NCBI GenBank assembly: GCA_023419995.1
Contig: JAEZXF010000521.1
Coordinates: forward strand, 1 to 12,489
Direction: 5' to 3'
DNA from: Pseudomonadota bacterium
GTDB taxonomy: Bacteria > Pseudomonadota > Alphaproteobacteria > Rhizobiales > Rhizobiaceae
Length of the DNA stretch: 12,489 nt
Shown here in pieces: positions 7,133-12,489 of the stretch. The position numbers and the translations under genes are program-made. The first letter of the stretch is position 1. Each line of letters begins with the position of its first letter. The notes under the pieces are model-generated. The model had not been told where the DNA came from and did no database searches. It worked only from the letters and a program-made list of their open reading frames with translations.

Positions 7133-8344
7133 ATGGCGAAGATCAAGGTGGACAACCCCGTCGTAGAACTCGACGGCGACGAGATGACCCGCATCATCTG
7201 GCAGCTCATCAAAGACAAGCTGATCCACCCCTATCTCGACATCGATCTCCATTACTACGACCTCGGCATGGAGTATCGCGACCAGACCGACGACCAGGTG
7301 ACGATCGACGCTGCCAACGCGATCAAGAAGTACGGTGTCGGCGTCAAGTGCGCCACCATCACGCCCGACGAGGCCCGCGTCGAGGAATTCGGCCTCAAGA
7401 AGATGTGGAAGTCACCCAACGGCACCATCCGCAACATCCTCGGCGGCGTCATCTTCCGCGAGCCGATCATCTGCAAGAACGTGCCGCGCCTGGTGCCGGG
7501 CTGGACCCAGCCGATCGTCGTCGGCCGTCACGCCTTTGGCGACCAGTACCGCGCCACCGATTTCCGCTTCCCCGGCAAGGGCAAGCTGACGATCAAGTTC
7601 GTCGGCGAGGACGGCCAGGTCATCGAGCACGAGGTGTTCGACGCGCCGGGCTCGGGCGTGGCCATGGCCATGTACAACCTTGACGATTCGATCCGCGATT
7701 TCGCCCGCGCCTCGCTGAACTACGGCCTGCTGCGCGGCTACCCGGTGTATCTGTCGACCAAGAACACCATCCTCAAGGCCTATGACGGCCGCTTCAAGGA
7801 TCTGTTCCAGCAGGTCTACGAAGAAGAATTCGCCGCCGCCTTCAAGGAAAAGAAGATCTGGTACGAGCACCGGCTGATCGACGACATGGTCGCTTCCAGC
7901 CTCAAGTGGTCCGGCGGCTATGTCTGGGCGTGCAAGAACTACGACGGCGACGTGCAGTCCGACACGGTGGCGCAGGGCTACGGCTCGCTCGGCCTGATGA
8001 CCTCGGTGCTGATGACGCCGGACGGCCGGACCGTCGAGGCCGAGGCCGCGCCCGGCACCGTCACCCGCCACTACCGCCAGCACCAGAAGGGCGAGGAAAC
8101 CTCGACCAACTCCATCGCCTCGATCTTCGCCTGGACGCGCGGCCTCGCCCATCGCGCCAAGCTCGACGGCAACGAGGAGCTGAAGCGCTTCGCCGACACG
8201 CTCGAGCGCGTCTGCATCCAGACGGTCGAATCGGGCTTCATGACCAAGGACCTGGCGCTCCTGATCGGCGCGGACCAGCCGTGGCTCTCCACCACCGGCT
8301 TCCTCGACAAGATCGACGAGAACCTGCAGAAGGCCATGGGCTGA
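7133..8344 (+). CDS. icd: NADP-dependent isocitrate dehydrogenase (eukaryote-like type)
   Basis: This TCA-cycle enzyme oxidatively decarboxylates isocitrate to 2-oxoglutarate, making NADPH. The 403-residue product belongs to the homodimeric class that resembles human IDH1/2, not the E. coli class. Visible active-site features are SPNGTIRN (94-101), [14 protein letters not shown] with Arg132 and Tyr139 at the same numbers as in human IDH1, Lys210 in [15 protein letters not shown], metal ligands Asp250 and Asp273/Asp277 ([14 protein letters not shown]), and the NADP-binding [13 protein letters not shown] (308-320). The open frame starts far upstream, but the ATG at 7133 gives [20 protein letters not shown]. 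It is preceded by AAAAAAGAGG with an 8-nt gap. It is a single gene, closed by the terminator at 8381-8404. Confidence 0.97.
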   Translation: MAKIKVDNPVVELDGDEMTRIIWQLIKDKLIHPYLDIDLHYYDLGMEYRDQTDDQVTIDAANAIKKYGVGVKCATITPDEARVEEFGLKKMWKSPNGTIRNILGGVIFREPIICKNVPRLVPGWTQPIVVGRHAFGDQYRATDFRFPGKGKLTIKFVGEDGQVIEHEVFDAPGSGVAMAMYNLDDSIRDFARASLNYGLLRGYPVYLSTKNTILKAYDGRFKDLFQQVYEEEFAAAFKEKKIWYEHRLIDDMVASSLKWSGGYVWACKNYDGDVQSDTVAQGYGSLGLMTSVLMTPDGRTVEAEAAPGTVTRHYRQHQKGEETSTNSIASIFAWTRGLAHRAKLDGNEELKRFADTLERVCIQTVESGFMTKDLALLIGADQPWLSTTGFLDKIDENLQKAMG

Positions 8345-8380
8345 AGCCCTCGTCGCGCAGCCGCGCGGCCGGACTGACGG

Positions 8381-8404
8381 AAAGGCGGCTTCGGCCGCCT
8401 TTTT
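8381..8404 (+). terminator. Rho-independent terminator of icd
   Basis: AAAGGCGGC-TTCG-GCCGCCTTT: six G/C pairs extended by three A/T pairs on a UUCG-type tetraloop, ending in five T. It starts 37 nt after the icd stop codon. Confidence 0.9.
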
Positions 8405-8494
8405 GCTGTGCGGTGGGACGAGGGGCCGAACTTTCGCCGCGCGGGCGCGTTAAGCAGGCGGCTTCACGCCGGACAACAATAGACGGAGAGTTTC

Positions 8495-8863
8495 ATGCTT
8501 CACGGAAAGCTTCTGCTCGGCCTCGCGCTCGGCAGCCTGATGGCCGGCGGCGCGGCCATGGCGCAGACCGCCTGGGTCGAGGTCAGCGACAACGCGCATG
8601 TGGCGGCGTTCGGCGCCATCGCCGACCAGGTGGACGACTGGGACGTCTACGACGCGGCCGGCACCGAGATCGGCGAGGTCGAGGAGGTCGTCGGCCCCGA
8701 CGCCGCGACGCCGACGGCGCTGGTGATCGATTTCGAGGGCAAGGCCGGCTATGCCGACCGCGACGTCGTCATCCCGCTCGACCAGTTCACGCGGGAGAAC
8801 AACCGCCTGACGCTGAACGCGTCGCCCGAGGCCGTCGGCGCCATGGAAGCGTGGAAGGACTGA
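8495..8863 (+). CDS. Secreted PRC-barrel domain protein
   Basis: A 122-residue protein with a clear Sec signal peptide: Lys5, a hydrophobic core LLLGLALGSLMAGG, and a likely cut after AMA at residue 23, before QTAW. The rest is acidic and fits a PRC-barrel domain, with the pattern WDVYDAAGTEIGEVEEVV at about 49-66, then ALVIDFEGKAGYADRDVVIPLDQF at 75-98. Periplasmic PRC-barrel proteins are common in rhizobia. Their ligands are mostly unknown, and the fold is otherwise seen in RimM and the photosynthetic reaction centre H subunit. The start is supported by GGAGA 5 nt upstream of the ATG. It is a lone gene framed by the icd terminator and its own terminator, so it is probably transcribed separately from a promoter in 8405-8490. 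I could not identify that promoter with confidence. Confidence 0.82.
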   Translation: MLHGKLLLGLALGSLMAGGAAMAQTAWVEVSDNAHVAAFGAIADQVDDWDVYDAAGTEIGEVEEVVGPDAATPTALVIDFEGKAGYADRDVVIPLDQFTRENNRLTLNASPEAVGAMEAWKD

Positions 8864-8897
8864 CCCGTACGCCGAACGGCTTTCGGGAAGATCGGAA

Positions 8898-8921
8898 GGG
8901 CCGCGCGATGCGGCCCTTTTT
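8898..8921 (+). terminator. Rho-independent terminator of the PRC-barrel gene
   Basis: GGGCCGC-GCGAT-GCGGCCC (7 bp) with AA before and five T after, 34 nt past the stop. The T tract stops a few bases before the convergent ccdA stop codon at 8926. On the minus strand the stem is followed by only TT, so it mainly serves the plus strand. Confidence 0.85.
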
Positions 8922-8925
8922 CGTT

Positions 8926-9693
8926 CTAGCCGAGCGCGGCGAGGCCCGGGAACGTCTCGAGCAGCCAATAGGCGGCCGCCTGGACGCCGCCGGTCAGGAA
9001 CAGCACACCGGCAACGACCAGGAGAATGCCCATGACCTTCTCGACGCGGCCGAGATGCACCTTGAAGCGGCCGAGGAAGCGCATGAACGCCCCGGAGAAC
9101 AGCGCGGCGAACAGGAACGGGATGCCGAGGCCGAAGGAATAGGCGGCAAGCAGCAGCGCGCCTTCGCCGACCGTGTCGCGGCCGCCGGCAAGGGTGAGGA
9201 TCGGGCCGAGGACGGGGCCGATGCACGGCGTCCATCCGAAGGCGAACGCCAGGCCCATCAGATAGGCCGCGCCGGCATTGGCCGGCTTTCCCGGCCCCTG
9301 GAACCGCGCCTCGCGCGACAGGAAGGGAATGCGCAGCACGCCGAGGAAGTTCAGCCCCATGACGATGATGAGCAGGCCGGCGACGATGGCCAGTTCCTGC
9401 TGCCAGGCGCGCAGCAGGCCGCCGATGCTCGAGGCGCCGGCTCCCAGCGCGATGAACACGGTCGAGAAGCCGAGCACGAACGCCGCCGCCGCGCCGACGA
9501 GCGCCAGCCGCGCGGGCGCGGCGCTGACCGTCGCCGTGCCGTCGGGATTCGCCGAGACGCTGCCGCGGAAATCGTCGATCGACACGCCGGCCATGTAGCA
9601 CAGGTAGGGCGGCACAAGCGGCAGGACGCAGGGCGAGAGAAACGACAGGGCGCCCGCCCCCACCGCGCTCATATAGCCGATGTCGATAGCCAT
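8926..9693 (-). CDS. ccdA: CcdA/DsbD-type membrane thiol-disulfide transporter
   Basis: CcdA passes reducing equivalents from cytoplasmic thioredoxin across the inner membrane to periplasmic thiol proteins, for example for cytochrome c maturation. The 255-residue product has about six hydrophobic helices. The paired redox cysteines are Cys22 in SPCVLPLVPPY and Cys157 in TPCIGPVLGP, each in the Pro-rich setting characteristic of the DsbD transmembrane domain. It lacks the periplasmic domains of full DsbD. A loop at about 40-62 and the Lys/Arg-rich loop at 121-138 separate the helices. The ATG at 9693 has GGAG about 10 nt upstream and a promoter-like pair at 9730-9759. No cytochrome c biogenesis or thioredoxin-like gene is adjacent, so its partner cannot be named. 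The family is secure; ccdA as the symbol is a family-level assignment. Confidence 0.9.
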   Translation of the reverse strand: MAIDIGYMSAVGAGALSFLSPCVLPLVPPYLCYMAGVSIDDFRGSVSANPDGTATVSAAPARLALVGAAAAFVLGFSTVFIALGAGASSIGGLLRAWQQELAIVAGLLIIVMGLNFLGVLRIPFLSREARFQGPGKPANAGAAYLMGLAFAFGWTPCIGPVLGPILTLAGGRDTVGEGALLLAAYSFGLGIPFLFAALFSGAFMRFLGRFKVHLGRVEKVMGILLVVAGVLFLTGGVQAAAYWLLETFPGLAALG

Positions 9694-9729
9694 GAATCCG
9701 CCGCTCCGACCCTTTCACGATACGGGCCT

Positions 9730-9759
9730 GATATAGACGTTCGCACCCCGCCGCTCCAA
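9730..9759 (-). promoter_or_regulatory. Predicted ccdA promoter
   Basis: Minus strand TTGGAG (9759-9754), 18-bp spacer, TATATC (9735-9730). CTATAT-like -10 boxes are usual in rhizobia. The expected start is near 9723, about 30 nt before the ccdA ATG. I saw nothing else of note in the rest of the gap, 9760-9946. Confidence 0.5.
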
Positions 9760-9946
9760 TCACCAAAGCGTGGCATAGGGTCGCTGCGCGGGGACGCCGG
9801 GCGCGGCGCGCTTCGTCCCGTCAGAATCTGCCGGGCTGCGGCGGGGAAACGTTAGAGGGAGCCTGGTGCAGGAAAATTCTCTCGCACCGTCACGCCGCTC
9901 TCTCACGCGCCGTTTCCGCAGAAGTGTGAAATCATCGGGAAATTCG

Positions 9947-10022
9947 TGGTGAGCGCGCTGGGGCTCGAACCCAGGACCTACTGATTAAAAGTCAGTTGCT
10001 CTACCGGCTGAGCTACGCGCTC
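9947..10022 (-). tRNA. tRNA-Lys (anticodon TTT)
   Basis: The minus strand folds as a complete 76-nt tRNA: acceptor stem GAGCGCG (10022-10016) with CGCGCTC (9957-9951), D arm beginning AGCTCAGCCGG, anticodon stem-loop CTGA-CTTTTAA-TCAG with anticodon TTT at 9989-9987, and T arm with GGTTCGA. The discriminator is A (9950). The CCA end is encoded (9949-9947). TTT reads the lysine codons AAA and AAG. No integrase or duplicated tRNA 3' end is visible nearby, so there is no sign that it served as an insertion site. Confidence 0.98.
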
Positions 10023-10056
10023 CCGAGGGCCTGGAAGCGCCCCGAAATTGCGGCGG

Positions 10057-10085
10057 AACATAAGAAGACGACGAAGGCCGGTCAA
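10057..10085 (-). promoter_or_regulatory. Promoter of tRNA-Lys
   Basis: Minus strand TTGACC (10085-10080), exactly 17 bp, TATGTT (10062-10057). The expected start is near 10050, about 28 nt before the mature tRNA 5' end, a sensible precursor leader. Confidence 0.7.
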
Positions 10086-10240
10086 CCGCAAACTGCGCGC
10101 CCATCGGCGGCCGGCGCTTGACCGTGCAAGGCCGCGGGCCGGCATCTGGTGCCACCCGCGCCATCGCAAGGCGGCGTTGCGTGAAGAGGCCATGCGCGGA
10201 TGCCGAATCGGACCCGAGACGCCGCAGCCGCCGAGGGAAC

Positions 10241-10268
10241 AAAAAAAGCCGGGCCGAAACGGCCCGGC
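10241..10268 (-). terminator. Strong orphan rho-independent terminator on the minus strand
   Basis: On the minus strand a perfect 8-bp stem GCCGGGCC-GTTTC-GGCCCGGC (10268-10248) is followed by seven T (10247-10241). It is a textbook terminator, but no convincing minus-strand protein gene ends upstream of it. It lies about 155 nt before the tRNA-Lys promoter, so it may also insulate that promoter. Confidence 0.8.
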
Positions 10269-10629
10269 GAAAGAGGGTAACCCTCAGAGGAAACACCGAT
10301 CGGCAGAATGGGAGATCGGCCGGCCGATGGCGTCATTCATGCCGCGGTTCCCGGCAGCGCGACACGCAAGAAAATCCAAAATTTGGCTTGTCGGGCGAAA
10401 TCCATTTCCCCTGCGGAACCGATCGAGACCTGATCGGTAGCAAGAAATTTCCCCTCCGCCTTCGGAAGTTGGAATGCGGTAACTCCACAGGCGCGGCCAA
10501 AACCTGCATCGTCCGGCGGCAATCAGTTCTCCCGGAAACAGGGTTTTCCAAGATGTCGACGTCCACGGGCCGCATTCTGTCTTCAGCCGCCGCCGCGGCT
10601 GCCATGGCTGCATCGTCGGGCGGCGTCAT
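10269..10629 (-). ncRNA. Candidate small RNA or untranslated transcript ending at the orphan terminator
   Basis: This stretch has no recognisable protein but must give some RNA if the terminator at 10241-10268 is used. It looks lower in GC than the flanks and carries several palindromes: GAGGG-TAA-CCCTC (10273-10285), ATCGGCCGGCCGAT (10315-10328), CCAAA-A-TTTGG (10376-10386) and ACCGATC-7 nt-GATCGGT (10418-10438). A 98-codon minus-strand frame (10629-10333) starts with a good Shine-Dalgarno (AGGGAG, 5-nt gap). After about codon 30, however, it uses codons rare in the neighbours (AGA, AGG, CTA, TTA, CGA, GGA), so it is probably not translated in full. A shorter frame (MDFARQ..., ending near 10344) is equally unconvincing. 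I found no clear promoter. The boundaries given are loose, and a small RNA is inference from the terminator alone. Confidence 0.25.
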
Positions 10630-10676
10630 GGAGGCTCCCTGTTCTGATTGCGCGATCGAGGCTGCGGCCTCCAACT

Positions 10677-10754
10677 GACGCGTTTTCTTCCTGAACGCGT
10701 CGCAAGATCCGTCCTGCCGCACTCCTCCCGCGGCGGGACGGGTCGATCCTTTTT
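10677..10754 (+). promoter_or_regulatory. Hairpin pair with T tract in the metN leader (possible attenuator)
   Basis: Two stems sit in tandem before the metN region: GACGCGTT-9 nt-AACGCGTC (10677-10701, perfect 8 bp), then a 15-bp stem with two G-T wobbles, 10706-10720 with 10730-10744, on a 9-nt loop. Five T follow at 10750-10754, five bases past the stem base. On the plus strand this resembles a terminator placed in a leader. No coding gene upstream on the plus strand needs it. I looked for the SAM-II core (TTAAACAAG-like) and SAM-I consensus and did not see them, so the ligand, if any, is unknown. Confidence 0.45.
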
Positions 10755-10770
10755 CCCCGGAGCACCGGAA

Positions 10771-10896
10771 ATGCCGACATCGTCACTGAAACACGTCCTT
10801 CGCCCCGCCGCGGAGCAGGCGGCGAGCGCGCGGGCGACGACCCTGCGTATTCCTGCCCGCGTCCTTTCGCGGCCCGTTCCGTCGAGGCTGTCATGA
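10771..10896 (+). CDS. Possible 41-codon leader ORF overlapping metN
   Basis: An ATG at 10771, preceded by GGAG with an 8-9 nt gap, opens a 41-residue frame starting [20 protein letters not shown]. It ends in TGA inside the ATGA that starts metN (10893-10896), the classic arrangement for coupled translation. The peptide is Ala/Arg/Ser/Leu-rich and basic, with no methionine after the start, so it is not a methionine-counting leader peptide. It has no membrane segment or known motif. It may be a genuine small protein, a coupling ORF that controls metN, or chance, given the GC-rich context where open frames are common. It is listed for its ribosome site and overlap geometry. Confidence 0.35.
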   Translation: MPTSSLKHVLRPAAEQAASARATTLRIPARVLSRPVPSRLS

Positions 10897-12011
10897 ACAT
10901 GGCGGTCAAGATCGAGCAGGAAACGCAGCAGCCCGCCCCGGCAGAGACTGGCGACGCGCTGGTGCGCATCGAGAACGTCACCAAGGTCTTCCCGGCAAGC
11001 CGCACCAGCGCGGCGGTGACGGCGCTGGACGGCATCGACCTCGTCGCGCCGCGCGGGTCGGTGACGGCGATCATCGGCCGCTCGGGCGCGGGCAAGTCGA
11101 CGCTGATCCGGCTGGTGAACGGCCTGGAGAAGCCGACCTCCGGCCGCGTGCTCGTCGACGGCACCGACGTGGCGCAGCTCCCGGAAGCGAGGCTGCGCGG
11201 CATCCGCCGCTCCATCGGCATGATCTTCCAGCACTTCAACCTGCTGTCGTCGCGCACGGTGTTCGACAACGTGGCGCTGCCGCTCGAGATCGCCGGCGTC
11301 TCGCGCAGGGACATCGCCGCGCGCGTCGCGCCGCTGATCGACCTCGTCGGCCTCGCCGACAAGCGCGACCGCTACCCGGCGGAGCTTTCCGGCGGCCAGA
11401 AGCAGCGGGTCGGCATCGCCCGCGCGCTGGCGACCGAACCCAAGCTGCTGCTGTCGGACGAGGCGACCTCGGCGCTCGACCCGGAGACGACGCAGTCGGT
11501 CCTGGAGCTCCTGTCGCGCATCAACCGCGAGCTCGGCCTGACCATCCTGCTCATCACCCACGAGATGGAGGTGGTGAAGCGCATCGCCGACCACGTCGCC
11601 GTCATCGACGGCGGCAGGATCGTCGAGCGCGGGACGACCTTCGACATCTTCAGCGCGCCGCAGCACGAGACGACGAAGGTGCTGCTTTCCGGCGTGCCGG
11701 GCATGCAGCTTCCCGACTACGTGGCGGCGCGCCTGACGCAGGAGCCGACGCCGTCCTCCGCCTCGGCCGGCGAGACGGTATTGCGCATCGTCTTCACCGG
11801 CGCCCATGCGACCGACCCGATCCTGTCGCGCCTGTCGACGGAGCTCGGGATCGAGCCCAACATCCTCGGCGGCGCGGTCGACGAGATCACGGGCCGGCCG
11901 TTCGGCACGCTGGTCGTCTCGTTCGCCGCCGACGCCACCCGCCTCGCCCGGGTCCGCGGGTTCCTCGCGGAGCGCGGCCTTTCCACGGAGGTTCTCGGTC
12001 ATGTCGCCTGA
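10893..12011 (+). CDS. metN: Methionine ABC importer ATP-binding protein MetN
   Basis: MetN is the cytoplasmic ATPase of the MetNIQ methionine importer. In the 372-residue product the Walker A is GRSGAGKST (62-70), the Q-loop QHFNLL (113-118), the signature LSGGQ (165-169), Walker B/D-loop [12 protein letters not shown] (185-196) and the H-loop His223 (ITHEME). Residues about 290-372 form a C-terminal NIL/ACT-like domain ([19 protein letters not shown]...). In MetN this domain binds methionine and shuts the transporter down when internal methionine is high. That domain, together with a MetI-type permease next door, supports methionine over other substrates. The ATG at 10893 has GAGG 5 nt upstream; an ATG two codons later is less well placed. 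The N-terminal 20 residues are a variable extension. The last 11 bp overlap metI. Confidence 0.94.
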   Translation: MNMAVKIEQETQQPAPAETGDALVRIENVTKVFPASRTSAAVTALDGIDLVAPRGSVTAIIGRSGAGKSTLIRLVNGLEKPTSGRVLVDGTDVAQLPEARLRGIRRSIGMIFQHFNLLSSRTVFDNVALPLEIAGVSRRDIAARVAPLIDLVGLADKRDRYPAELSGGQKQRVGIARALATEPKLLLSDEATSALDPETTQSVLELLSRINRELGLTILLITHEMEVVKRIADHVAVIDGGRIVERGTTFDIFSAPQHETTKVLLSGVPGMQLPDYVAARLTQEPTPSSASAGETVLRIVFTGAHATDPILSRLSTELGIEPNILGGAVDEITGRPFGTLVVSFAADATRLARVRGFLAERGLSTEVLGHVA

Positions 12012-12489
12012 AATCATCTGGCTCATCGTCCGCGCCACCGGCCAGACGCTGCACATGGTGGCCGTCTCGGTCGTCATCGGCTCGGCCGTCGGCATTCCGC
12101 TCGGCGTCTTCCTCGCCACCAGCGGCAGGGGCGAGCTGTTCGCCGCCCCGCTCGCCAACCGCATCCTCGGCGCGGTGGTCAACGCCACGCGCTCGACGCC
12201 GTTCATCATCCTCGTCGTCGCCATCATCCCGTTCACGCGGCTGGTGGCCGGCACGGCGATCGGCACCGGCGCCGCCATCGTGCCGCTGACGATCGCGACG
12301 ATCCCGTTCGTCGCACGGCTGGTCGAGGCGGCGATCCGCGAGGTCGACCCCGGCCTCGTCGAAACCGCGCGCGCGATGGGCGCGACGCCGCTCCAGATCG
12401 TCTGGAAGGTGCTGCTGGCCGAATCCCGGCCCGGCATCACGCTGGCGCTGACGCTGACCGTCGTCAGCCTGATCGGCTACTCGGCCATG
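12001..12489 (+). CDS. metI: Methionine ABC importer permease MetI (3' end outside window)
   Basis: The ATG at 12001 opens a frame that stays open to the window edge (163 codons, no stop). It starts [20 protein letters not shown]. Hydrophobic segments at about 16-40, 55-85 and 88-108 fit the MetI membrane domain. Residues 109-128 ([20 protein letters not shown]) are the EAA loop that docks on the MetN ATPase. NATRSTPF at 61-68 is typical of the family. The start lies inside the last codons of metN (11-bp overlap), so the two are co-translated. A full MetI is about 215-220 residues, so roughly a quarter is missing on the right. A metQ-type binding-protein gene would be expected next. Confidence 0.92.
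   Translation, partial: MSPEIIWLIVRATGQTLHMVAVSVVIGSAVGIPLGVFLATSGRGELFAAPLANRILGAVVNATRSTPFIILVVAIIPFTRLVAGTAIGTGAAIVPLTIATIPFVARLVEAAIREVDPGLVETARAMGATPLQIVWKVLLAESRPGITLALTLTVVSLIGYSAM

Noticed and set aside
5221..7683. An 820-codon open frame on the plus strand
   Set aside because: It runs antisense through trmJ, the hydrolase and into icd. Its product is Arg/His/Gln-rich low-complexity sequence, a usual by-product of high-GC third positions opposite real genes.
7906..9855. A 649-codon plus-strand frame over the icd 3' end, the PRC gene and ccdA
   Set aside because: It crosses two clear terminators and overlaps three well-supported genes. Its composition is that of a shadow frame.
9900..10100. 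tRNA-Lys as an integration site for a mobile element
   Set aside because: No integrase gene, no duplicate of the tRNA 3' end and no foreign gene block are visible on either side.
10333..10629. A 98-codon minus-strand frame with a good Shine-Dalgarno
   Set aside because: After about codon 30 it uses many codons rare in neighbouring genes, has no recognisable motif, and competing short frames overlap it. It is kept only as part of the candidate non-coding transcript.
10440..10890. SAM-I, SAM-II or cobalamin riboswitch upstream of metN
   Set aside because: I looked for the conserved cores and found only a superficial resemblance to part of a B12 box around 10470-10500 (GGAATGCGGTAACTCC). The rest of the consensus is absent.
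10626..12440. A 604-codon open frame on the minus strand
   Set aside because: It is antisense to metN and metI, which show all ABC transporter motifs. The product is Asp/Arg/Ala-rich with no recognisable domain.

Overview
The window looks like chromosomal DNA from an alphaproteobacterium, most likely of the Hyphomicrobiales (rhizobial) group. This rests on the high GC content, the strong G/C third-position bias, and the protein sequences, which resemble rhizobial ones as I remember them (TtcA, GtrA, S4, the TrmJ-type methylase, the NADP isocitrate dehydrogenase, MetN). I cannot fix the genus. I see no transposase, integrase, phage gene or CRISPR array. The content is mainly core housekeeping genes, and I found no clearly new multi-gene system.

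Layout. (1) 19-2128: a Bcr/CflA-type MFS exporter (+) and the tRNA 2-thiocytidine enzyme ttcA (-) converge with a 14-bp overlap. (2) 2154-3347: a small GtrA-type membrane protein (+) converges on rpsD (-), with a bidirectional-type terminator hairpin between them. rpsD has a strong promoter (TTGACA-17-TAGTGA) and a structured leader. (3) 3613-6993: a minus-strand cluster, in transcription order epoxide-hydrolase-like alpha/beta hydrolase, SpoU/TrmJ-type RNA 2'-O-methyltransferase, glutamate racemase murI (8-bp overlap with the methyltransferase gene), then a class I SAM methyltransferase. A terminator hairpin lies just downstream, directly against the rpsD start site. (4) 7133-8404: NADP isocitrate dehydrogenase icd (+), divergent from the cluster and closed by a good terminator. 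(5) 8495-8921: a lone secreted PRC-barrel protein (+) with its own terminator. (6) 8926-9693: a CcdA/DsbD-type membrane thiol-disulfide transporter (-). (7) 9947-10085: tRNA-Lys(TTT) with encoded CCA and a consensus-like promoter (-). (8) About 10086-10770: roughly 0.7 kb with no convincing protein gene, but with a strong orphan minus-strand terminator, several palindromes and a terminator-like hairpin pair on the plus strand. (9) 10771-12489: a possible 41-codon leader ORF, then metN and the start of metI, each overlapping the next. This is a methionine ABC importer that runs off the right edge.

Functionally the window covers the translation apparatus (ttcA, trmJ-like, rpsD, tRNA-Lys), cell wall (murI), central carbon metabolism (icd), periplasmic redox chemistry (ccdA) and transport (MFS, metNI). 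The parts most worth a second look are non-coding: the rpsD leader and promoter-terminator overlap, the orphan minus-strand terminator near 10.25 kb, and the hairpin-plus-small-ORF leader of metN.
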